DNA of 64,000 bases from Leishmania donovani (taxonomy: Eukaryota > Euglenozoa > Kinetoplastea > Trypanosomatida > Trypanosomatidae), in the NCBI RefSeq assembly GCF_000227135.1, contig NC_018259.1, forward strand, positions 541,140 through 605,139. Reading direction: 5' to 3'. Each line of letters begins with the position of its first letter. Position 1 is the stretch's first letter. The notes beneath the pieces were generated by a model, which was not told the origin of the DNA, ran no database searches, and saw nothing but the letters and a program-made list of their open reading frames with translations. Positions 1 to 7,946 of the stretch are shown piece by piece. Both the position numbers and the translations under genes were made by a program.

Positions 1-1374
1 GTCATCGATGATGCCTTCTCGACCAACAAGTTCCAAGCTCACTACGTGGTGCACTACCTCGTCAAGGCGGGTCTGCAGCTGGACGCGGTTGTGGCCCTCG
101 TGCCAGAGCTGGCGTCGCTGGTCGAGCGTGGGGTAAGCTTCGCGAAGTCGCACGCCAAGACGATGCACCCGGAAGCGTTCGAGTTTGCCTCGAGCCTCGA
201 CCCCGATAGGGTCATTGTTATGGATGAGGACTTGAAGTTGGAAGAACTCGCGGAGAAGGCAGCAGCTGAGGTGTCGGTGCTGCTGAAAAAGAACGACGCA
301 GCGATCAAGCTGGAGCAGGAGTACTTCATTCCCAGCTGCCCCATGGTGACCGACGCGGAGCTGGTGGAGCAGATTTTAGAGGCGGAGCGTAGCGCGGTGA
401 AGCGCCCGCTGCCGTACACATTCACGTACTCGGAGCCGAACTACGTGCTTGACTACGTGCAGTTTGTGCAGTCGGCTGCAAAACTGCAGCACTACCTCGT
501 CACACCGTGGATCTGGGGAGATAAGCTTTCGCTGATTGGTTACGACACGAGCGTCTACGTCCACCTAACATCCTACAACCTTTTGTTCAAGTTGAACGAC
601 GTGCCAGCGGCGATGCAGGAGCTCCTCAAGAAGCTCAAGAGCGAGGCGGAGGCATCAGGGGCGGAGGATCCGGCGTCGCAGGTGCTGTTCTGTGTCGAGG
701 CGTCCATGCTGGACGATGTCATCTACATCTCTGACATGATGATCATCGGCAAGCAGCATGGTTCGGAGATGCTGCTGCACGATCGTGTGAAGCTGTTGTC
801 CGATTCATTCGGCAAGCTGCCAAGCAACAGCTCGGTGCGGTTGCTGGAGCACTACCCCGTCTGCGACATCAAGGCATGCCTAGAAGCTTACAAGGGCGTC
901 AGCCGCGGTGCGATTTTTGTCAACCCTGACGGGATCGAGTACGGCCGCTACGACGTGCGCAACTTTGTGTACCCGTCGGAAACCAAGAGGACGGTGCGGC
1001 TGCGCATTTGGGCCGGTAGCATGACCGACGGCATGTGGAGCTTCGACGGCTACGTGCGCGAGTACGAGGACGAGGTGTTAGCGACAAGCCGCACCACCGG
1101 CGCGAACAACCTCCCGGTCATGATTAGTGACGCAAACGTTGACACGCACATGATCAACGACGGCAACATCGTCGAGTGTGTGATGGAGAAGACGGCCACC
1201 AAAGGCAAGTCGCGCGATAAGAATGCGGTGCTGACATTTTGCCGCCGCTGTAAGTGGGAAGTGACACCCATCACTCAATTTTACATGTGGGCGTTCGCGG
1301 ATCCGCCGCAGTGGTCCACGGAGTCCTTCCTGGACGCCTGCTCCACCATCGCCTCAGTGCGGCCGACCGTGTAG
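1..1374 (+). CDS. Kinase-guanylyltransferase-like fusion protein, 5'-truncated (CE1 capping-enzyme-like)
   Basis: The frame is open from base 1, so the start lies outside the window; 457 residues are visible. The first ~60 residues (VIDDAFSTNKFQAHYV then LDAVVAL) resemble the Walker B and following strand of adenylate-kinase-type P-loop kinases. The C-terminal half looks like a nucleotidyltransferase fold: DDVIYISDMMIIGK followed by LLHDRVKLL matches capping-enzyme motif IIIa, and GAIFVNPDGIEYG with the basic stretch after it matches the motif IV-V region. Trypanosome capping enzyme CE1 combines a P-loop domain with a guanylyltransferase domain, so that is the best family guess. The expected motif I KxDG is not visible; the aligned place reads TPWIWGDK. 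The protein may therefore be a divergent or inactive guanylyltransferase. It is the only + strand gene and faces the rest of the window. Confidence 0.6.
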   Translation, partial: VIDDAFSTNKFQAHYVVHYLVKAGLQLDAVVALVPELASLVERGVSFAKSHAKTMHPEAFEFASSLDPDRVIVMDEDLKLEELAEKAAAEVSVLLKKNDAAIKLEQEYFIPSCPMVTDAELVEQILEAERSAVKRPLPYTFTYSEPNYVLDYVQFVQSAAKLQHYLVTPWIWGDKLSLIGYDTSVYVHLTSYNLLFKLNDVPAAMQELLKKLKSEAEASGAEDPASQVLFCVEASMLDDVIYISDMMIIGKQHGSEMLLHDRVKLLSDSFGKLPSNSSVRLLEHYPVCDIKACLEAYKGVSRGAIFVNPDGIEYGRYDVRNFVYPSETKRTVRLRIWAGSMTDGMWSFDGYVREYEDEVLATSRTTGANNLPVMISDANVDTHMINDGNIVECVMEKTATKGKSRDKNAVLTFCRRCKWEVTPITQFYMWAFADPPQWSTESFLDACSTIASVRPTV

Positions 1375-1522
1375 AGAGAGTGAGACACAGCTTCCATCCC
1401 TTCCGCCACAAACCCGACATGTCTCTCGCCGCCACCCTCGCCTCCTCCGCCAACTCCCACCACACACACACACACACGCACACGTGAACTGCTGTGTTCG
1501 CCTCCGTGTAAGGAAAGTTCGT

Positions 1523-1561
1523 GTGCGAGAGGGGTGCAACGTCCTTACTTTCCTCTCGCAC
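1523..1561. repeat. Perfect 10-bp inverted repeat
   Basis: GTGCGAGAGG at 1523-1532 is answered by CCTCTCGCAC at 1552-1561 across a 19-nt spacer. It lies about 150 bp after the stop of the + strand gene and would form a stem in RNA. It could take part in 3' end formation, but this is inference. Confidence 0.6.
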
Positions 1562-1650
1562 CCAACGTGAAAACGGGACATGCTCAAATGAATGAGGGAA
1601 AAGGGATAGCGACGCCTCTCTCCTAGCCGGCCCACTCAGGTGTTGCGGGT

Positions 1651-1683
1651 GAAGTGCGTGTAGTCGCACTTCTTTTTTTTTTT
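1651..1683 (+). terminator. Hairpin followed by T11, terminator-like
   Basis: GAAGTGCG (1651-1658), a 6-nt loop, and CGCACTTC (1665-1672) form a perfect 8-bp stem that runs directly into eleven T (1673-1683). The shape is that of an intrinsic or RNA polymerase III type terminator, oriented to act on + strand transcripts leaving the first gene. Poly-T runs are common in spacers of this window, so function is unproven. Confidence 0.35.
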
Positions 1684-2597
1684 GGGAGTTGACGGATTAA
1701 AATGCGGTGAGAGAGATATGCGCATACAGCACATGCAAGCGATTCGGCAGTAGTGGGGGGGGTGCATCGGCGGGTGGGGTCGGGAAGAGGGGGGCTCGTG
1801 CCCAAATACCCCGCATACATGTAGGGGGGCGCAAGTAGAAAAAAAATTGTGTGGGGTGGGGTGTTGTGTAGATAGTCGGAAAGACAGAGTGGCAGAGAGA
1901 CGCGCACACCGGCGGGACGTTTTTATTGTTGTGAATGACTAGCGAACTCCCTGAGCGGCGTTGACACGAAGGGCAACAAAGGGAAGGAGAGGAAGCGGTG
2001 TGGCTAGCATCCCTTCAACTTTACGAGTGGCCTCTTAGCTAGCCTTCGCTTGTGAGCGATGAAGTACAACAGGGCTTTTGCTTGTGCAGCGGTCTCTCGG
2101 CTGCTGGCTGCCAGTACTCGGCGGAAACGGCGTAAACAAGGGCGGATCTGGCGCATCTCTCACCCCTCCCCCATCCCGTTTTGTGGGCACTCGTGGACGT
2201 GTTGGTGCATGTGAAGTGATGTCAGACTTCGTTCTTGTTGCTGCAAATAAAAAGCACACATATTTTTTTAAAAAAGGCAGTCAGCGTGAAGGCGCGAGGC
2301 AACGGTGGCGGTATGTCTGTGTGTGTGTGTGTGTGTCTGTATGTGCCGCGTATTGCGCACATCTTTGTGTGTCACTATAGTCCATCTTGTGTTTCTCTTT
2401 TCCTGTTCTCTCGTCCGCCCTCTCTAACTCTCCTCTTACGCCCGTTGTCGTGGTCGTCTTGTCGGTGATGCTGCCGTGTGCGCCTGTGTCTGTGGGTATT
2501 TGAGCAGGAAAGGTGAATAGAGGGAGTACGTATGACTGCCTCATTCTTTGTGGGCGCTGTGCAAGCTTCCCGAGCAGCTGTGTGTGTGTGGGTGAGT

Positions 2598-2640
2598 GGG
2601 TGTGGGTGTGGGTGTGGGTGTGGGTGTGGGTGTGGGTGTG
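2598..2640 (+). repeat. GGGTGT hexamer array
   Basis: Seven GGG tracts separated by TGT form a near-perfect hexamer array on the + strand, preceded by a TG run. Four or more evenly spaced GGG tracts meet the usual pattern for a G-quadruplex. The unit differs from the Leishmania telomeric hexamer (TTAGGG), so this is an interstitial simple repeat. Confidence 0.85.
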
Positions 2641-3470
2641 CTTTCATTTTTCTGTGTTGGTGGTGAGCGGGAAGGAGGGTTGTTGTTTCGTCAAGGAAGA
2701 GGATAGCATACGTAGCGACGACGGCGATGAAGATGATGATGCGGCGGACAAAACGCCCACATGTGTCTGTGTGTGTGTGAGACGACGTGTTGATGTGGTA
2801 CCGTGTGCCTGCGTCTCTCCTCTTTTCATTGCTTCATCTCCCTTCCGGTGCTTTTTTCCTTCCAAGTAAGAACTCCAACACACACACACACACACAGAAA
2901 AAAGAAAAACATCAAAATGGAAAGCGGCTGTGCCGCGTGTGATCTCGCGAAGAGGTTTTACTCACGAGTAGGTGAGGTTTTGCATGTATTGCGTGTGATG
3001 GGAGGAAGCTGCACGATGTGAGCCACCAGTGTGGTACGGCTCGCAGTGTTTCGCTGCAGCTTGTCATACAGGTGAAAGGAGTCGACGTGGCTTCTTATCG
3101 CACGACGAAGAGAGCGGGTAGGAGGTATGGCCGGCTTTTCCTGCAGTCCCACCATCTCTCTCCACTCGCCCTCTCACGCCAAATGCGCTGCTGTTGATGC
3201 TGCACCAGCGCGTGTATCCCCAACTACGCACGTCTTCCACTCAACCTCTTCTCTCCTTTGCCTCCATTCTCTCCGGTGCACCATGCATGTGTGCGTCTCG
3301 CATTTTCGCACCTTTTTTTTTCGCCCGCCCACCCCCGGTCATGAGAAGGGCACGCGTGTGTCTGCCTGATACATTCGGCCATACAACAGCCGTCTAAACA
3401 CACCCGCCAATGCGGTTCAACACATTTAACGCATCAGCTTTTCCAGCAGCATCGGCGATTCTCCTTTCTC

Positions 3471-3906
3471 NNNNNNNNNNNNNNNNNNNNNNNNNNNNNN
3501 NNNNNNNNNNNNNNNNNNNNNNNNNNNNNNNNNNNNNNNNNNNNNNNNNNNNNNNNNNNNNNNNNNNNNNNNNNNNNNNNNNNNNNNNNNNNNNNNNNNN
3601 NNNNNNNNNNNNNNNNNNNNNNNNNNNNNNNNNNNNNNNNNNNNNNNNNNNNNNNNNNNNNNNNNNNNNNNNNNNNNNNNNNNNNNNNNNNNNNNNNNNN
3701 NNNNNNNNNNNNNNNNNNNNNNNNNNNNNNNNNNNNNNNNNNNNNNNNNNNNNNNNNNNNNNNNNNNNNNNNNNNNNNNNNNNNNNNNNNNNNNNNNNNN
3801 NNNNNNNNNNNNNNNNNNNNNNNNNNNNNNNNNNNNNNNNNNNNNNNNNNNNNNNNNNNNNNNNNNNNNNNNNNNNNNNNNNNNNNNNNNNNNNNNNNNN
3901 NNNNNN
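3471..3906. other. Assembly gap (436 N)
   Basis: A run of N interrupts the strand-switch region. Its true length and content are unknown, so any element inside it is invisible here. Confidence 0.99.
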
Positions 3907-4929
3907 CCGTGGATAACGGCGAGGGGTGGAGTGGAGTTCGCTCTCAGGTTGTGTAGCAGAACCCACAGGTTGAACGCCAAAACTTGTCAACGCTTTTCCA
4001 GTAGGGCGATGCGTGTGATCATTTCCTGAGATGCTTCACGTGGTTTCTGCAGAATGCATTCTGTCTGTCGGCCTCACCATCAGGGGGAGGAGGTTGTCCT
4101 CGTAACGAGCGTTGGCCGACATCTCTAAGTCGTGGGCCCCGTTCGTGGCTGCTGCCTGTGTTTGTGCTAGCGCTGGGCGCGTTGTGGTCGATACCACCTC
4201 CTGGGTAGCGTCTGTCATACAGTATGAGTGGGCCCCTCTTGCCTAGCGCAAACGCTCCTGCCTTCGACCCTGCTTGATCATCCTAGTTGAGCGCCACTTG
4301 GGGCGAGCGTCGCTCAGAGCGACGTTGGCTTGTCTCCAGGCGAAAAGGCAGCCGAATACGGGCATCGGCGATGTGCACCCCAGCGTGTGTGTGGGGGGGG
4401 GGGTAGAGGCTGTTGGAGAGTGGCATGCCTGCAGGTGTTTTCTCTCCGTGTCTAACAGATTGCCGTTTCAGGTATATGAGAGTTTTTGGACAGATGAAGC
4501 GTACTTCAGTGCTTCGAGATGGGCTGCCCCCCCCCCCTTCCTCCCCTTGTGGGGATTCGTCAGCGTTGTGAACGGCGCTCTCGCGTTTGAGGTGGCGTGG
4601 TTTCCCCGCGCACCCATTATGGTGAGAGCATCACAACTCTGAACGTGTTTTCTGCCTATGAGACAGCGAGTAGACAGGGCACTAGATACTGGAAGGTGCC
4701 AGCGATTTTGTCGGATATGAGCTATGGCTGCTGGTGAGTGCAACTGTATTCACGGTGTGCTCCCATGACCGGACGCGCTCGTCGGCACGCGTCGATGGAG
4801 GAGTCGCCGCCATCCATGGGGGAAGCCACCTTCTCTGGTAGAATCGTTTCTTGTGCACGCATGTCCCCTTTAGGTGATCCCAGCACGGGCTCCTTTCTGG
4901 GATGCGTCTCTCCAGGGCGCTGGTGCGAT

Positions 4930-5115
4930 CCGGAGGCGGGTGCGATGGGTGGGGGCGTGCGGGAGGGGGTGGGGGATCTCGTCGCCTTTGGCGGGCGGGT
5001 GCGCCGCCATGCCCCTTGGGGGAAGGGCCCTGGGCCTCGCGGGGAAGGGCGGGGGCTTCGGGGCTGGCCGAAACGGCGCCTGGCGTGGCGGGGAAACCAA
5101 GCGGCTGTTTCCCGC
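4930..5115 (+). repeat. Very G-rich block in the strand-switch region
   Basis: The + strand carries many tracts of three to five G (for example around 4945-4976 and 5019-5063) in a stretch much more GC-rich than the surrounding spacer. G-quadruplex formation is likely on this strand. It ends just before the stop codon of the first - strand gene. Confidence 0.6.
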
Positions 5116-5135
5116 CGGGGAAGGTTTTTTTTTTT
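5087..5135 (+). terminator. GC-rich hairpin followed by T11, terminator-like
   Basis: The arm at 5087-5097 pairs with GTTTCCCGCC at 5107-5116 with one bulged G and a 9-nt loop. Eight bases later comes a run of eleven T (5125-5135). The arrangement repeats that at 1651-1683 and has the same orientation, placing one such element near each end of the strand-switch region. Function is inferred only. Confidence 0.3.
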
Positions 5136-5212
5136 GGCACAAGGAACGGCGACGAAAACACAAGCCAAGGCCAGCGCGCCATGCGCGCACTATGACCTTG
5201 TCGGTGACGCGC

Positions 5213-6181
5213 CTACACGTGGAAGTCGTGGGTGATGTACAAGCGGCGTTGTTCGTAAAGTCGGTGCATCTGCTTGTGGTGCAGCTCCGTCGCCAGCTCC
5301 TCCACACTGGGCTCCGCCATCGAGAGGCAAATTGGTGACGCCAACGCCGGCGCAGCGTCCATGCCGGGGGGCCTCACTACAACCTGACGCATCGGCGTCA
5401 CGCTGCTGTAATCAAGAGGGTCGCGAAGTCGCATCGCTCGTATCTCGCTGCTTAAGTGCCGCAGCTCTGTCTGGAGCGCCTGGACGGCGTCAAAGGTATC
5501 GTCGACAAGAACATGAGGATCTATGCATACGGGTGCGTTGCGCCGAACCGGGACGGCGGAGTGCGGCGGCGATGGCACACGTGGGACCGGCGCAGCGTAC
5601 AGGCGGCGCATGGGCGCGATTTTCTCGCTGCCGTGAGCCTGCGTGTGTGGTAGCCTCACCGTCGGTCGAGGAAGCGACAGTGGCACCGGAGACAAGAGCC
5701 GCGGTCGAGAGTACCACGACGGTGTTGTCGCTGCTGACGCCGACCCCATCCGCGCTCCAATGAGCGAACCGCGCTCTGCATGGTGGCCGCTGCTGTGCCA
5801 AGGAGCGGCGCGATCGTCGAAGTAGGCAGGAAGCGACGTGCCGCGAGCAGAACGGAGTGCCGGGCCTTCGGTGGCGTCTACCCGCGGCGGCGAATCCAAG
5901 GGCGCAGTGGAGTCAACGCGCGAAACGCCGCAGGGCTTCGTGCGTGACAGGGCTGGAATGAACCACAGCGTATTCGCCTTGTCGACCCCGCAGTCCATGC
6001 CCACGGCAACGGGGGTCGTCTGTGGGTCGATGCGGTGGTCACCCCAGTACAGGTCACCATCCTCGTCGAAGCGCCTTAGCACATTGTGGAACTTGACCGT
6101 CGGCTCCAGCTGCAGCAGACGGGGCTCATCGCACCCGTCTGTGTACACCTCCAAGAAACACCGGCGTGCGCTCGTATCCAT
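5213..6181 (-). CDS. Hypothetical protein, possible ubiquitin-like fold at N-terminus
   Basis: 322 residues from the first ATG at 6181; the frame extends upstream to 6325 but only from a TTG codon. Residues ~8-75 (CFLEVYTDG, LLQLEPTVKFHNVLRRF, GDLYWGDHRI, then ANTLWFIPA) have the alternating hydrophobic pattern of a ubiquitin-like beta-grasp, which is a guess from pattern only. The middle is rich in proline, serine and arginine and probably disordered. Near the C-terminus a stretch around VQALQTELRHLSSEIRAM looks helical or coiled-coil, and the protein ends in EQRRLYITHDFHV. It is the last gene of the - strand unit, next to the strand-switch region. No enzyme motif is seen and no function can be assigned. 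Confidence 0.75.
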   Translation of the reverse strand: MDTSARRCFLEVYTDGCDEPRLLQLEPTVKFHNVLRRFDEDGDLYWGDHRIDPQTTPVAVGMDCGVDKANTLWFIPALSRTKPCGVSRVDSTAPLDSPPRVDATEGPALRSARGTSLPAYFDDRAAPWHSSGHHAERGSLIGARMGSASAATTPSWYSRPRLLSPVPLSLPRPTVRLPHTQAHGSEKIAPMRRLYAAPVPRVPSPPHSAVPVRRNAPVCIDPHVLVDDTFDAVQALQTELRHLSSEIRAMRLRDPLDYSSVTPMRQVVVRPPGMDAAPALASPICLSMAEPSVEELATELHHKQMHRLYEQRRLYITHDFHV

Positions 6182-7946
6182 TGAATCAAATGACACAGGG
6201 GCAGGGGCGATCGGGCGAGCGGCTTTCTGCTCGATGGCTGTTCTCGCCTCCCCTTTCCAGCTGTATGTTTCCGCTGTGGGTATGGTCGTAGGGGCCTGAG
6301 TGGCAGAGATGTGTGCAGCAGCCAACCAACGCGGATAAAGCAGAGCAGATAGACAAGTAGCGCAGGGAAAAGGTAGAATGTCCGCTGTTTCTACTGCAAC
6401 CTAAACACATGACCGTCCTTTCCTTCTTTTTCGTGCAAGACCTACTCAAGTGCTCTTGTGGCGTGGCCATAGTAGCACAGCAAACGAAAAACATCAGGGA
6501 GAAAGACAAGGCGGAGACGATGGGTGGGGTGGTGAGCGGTAAAGCGCACGGCGCGATACTGGGGTACACCCTTCCGCAGCTCGATGCGCCCGTGTGAATG
6601 CAGTATAGTGCAGAACGATGCCAAACGGCAGCTTTTCGAGCCTTTTGTAACCTTGTTTTCGGGGAAGAGGAGGGGCTGTCCGTCTGACTGCTCTCCCCCC
6701 CCCCACTCAACCCCACCACCCAACACGTGGCACTGTCCAACGGAGACATGCAAAGACTTCATGGCAACGGGAGAGAAAAGCTAGAAGAAAAAAAAAGTGC
6801 ACCACGCGCTGTGATCGGCATAACACATTACAAAAACCTCGCCATCGCAACAGCCGCAACATCAGAAGGGAGAGGACGAGACAAAAAGGCAGCAACGCCA
6901 CCACAACCACCCACTCAGCAACACCCAAAACAGGGACGCATTGGGAATACGGAGAGGAGGGTTCACCTGCAGTGGCAAGTGTACCTCACACTCGACTGCA
7001 ATACATTCGCAGAAAAAAAAGATGTGGCCAAGCAGGAAACGGTCCCGAGGAAGAGGTCTGCTTCAGCGTGCCCGTTCTCTGCTGCAGAGCATGCGTTACA
7101 CTTCACTCGGCACCCGGCCTGCCGCAGGCCCCCTCCTCCCCATCGCGTCGTGCGAAGCAGCGCTGCAATAGCCTTACAGCAACGCGCCGACTCTGTCATC
7201 GGAACACCGCCTCCGCCTCAAACCATACCCAGAGGCCCGCAGCGCAGGGTCCCTCACAGCCGCGCCCATCATGCCCCGTCGCCACCCCTGGCGCACCCCT
7301 GCCCCCTCATCGGCGGTGGCACTCAGCCCCCCACCCACCCACCCACACTAGTAGGCCGTGTGAGGACCGAGGGGAGGGGTGGCGGGGGGAGGGGATACGT
7401 CCGAGCCACGCTGGCACGCCGCCTAAACTCCTATGGATGGCGCCGCCCTGCTGACACGATCGCGGGCCGCTGCGACGCCACGCCGTCCAGCACCGGACCG
7501 CCGACGTCAGCAGCGATGCACCGCTCAGACCCCCTCCTCCTCCTCCTCCTCCTCCTCCACCCCCGCTGCCTTACGTCGTAGGTGCCTGATCGTGCCACAG
7601 CCAGAGGTGGCTCGGCATTTGGCGGAGGATAGCAGGGGGAGAGTCGGGTGGGCTGCTTGGCTTCCCCACAAGGAGTGGGGAGAGAGGGGGGAGGCCGCTG
7701 GGCTCTGAGACAGCGTGCAATGCCGTGGATGCCCGGTCATGAGAGAGGAGAAACCACTTTAAGACAAAAAGAAAGCATGCGTCACTCAACCGCACGGAGA
7801 CAGGACGGAAGAAAGAGAAGCAACCACAGGAAAACTGAGGAGAAACGGGAAGAGAGCTCTACTGGCGCACTGATGCCCATTTTCACCAGCGACGACGACG
7901 ACAGCAACAAGTGCGGGGGATGTACAGAAAAACAAGAGAATATGTG
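6182..7946. other. Intergenic spacer holding a SIDER-like repeat
   Basis: This spacer lies between two - strand genes. It includes the probable 5' UTR of the downstream gene and the 3' UTR of the SAPS-like gene. The first copy of the 0.55-kb repeat sits at 7118-7680. The remainder is low-complexity and A-rich, and no convincing gene is seen. Confidence 0.7.
7118..7680. mobile_element. SIDER-like interspersed repeat, copy 1
   Basis: About 560 bp that recur almost unchanged at 49390 and 58853, all in the same orientation. It begins with CCTGCCGCAGG, contains a CCCA run, a CACTAG motif, and a (CTC)n tract around 7533-7558. It lies just downstream of the SAPS-like gene and so probably in its 3' UTR. 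Size, position and repetition fit the SIDER retroposons of Leishmania, but membership was not verified against a consensus. No coding capacity, A-tail or target-site duplication was seen. Confidence 0.65.

Larger units (their letters stand above)
1375..5212. other. Convergent strand-switch region
   Basis: About 3.8 kb without a convincing gene lie between the stop of the only + strand gene and the stop of the first - strand gene. In Leishmania such convergent regions are transcription termination zones, often marked by base J; this is family knowledge and not visible here. The sequence shows several CA/TG runs, a GGGTGT array, two hairpins followed by T11, a G-rich block at 4930-5115 and a 436-nt assembly gap. 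No tRNA gene was recognised. Short frames such as the one at 4036-4218 on the - strand could be gene relics but have no recognisable family. Confidence 0.8.

Noticed and set aside
2598..2640. Telomere or chromosome end
   Set aside because: The hexamer is GGGTGT, not TTAGGG, and the array is short and flanked by ordinary spacer.
4036..4218. 60-codon frame on the - strand in the strand-switch region
   Set aside because: Composition is more protein-like than its surroundings, but it has no family match, an in-frame stop nearby upstream and a gap next to it; at best a gene relic.
4682..5182. Overlapping long frames in the G-rich part of the strand-switch region
   Set aside because: Several frames on both strands stay open at once because stop codons are rare in such GC-rich sequence.
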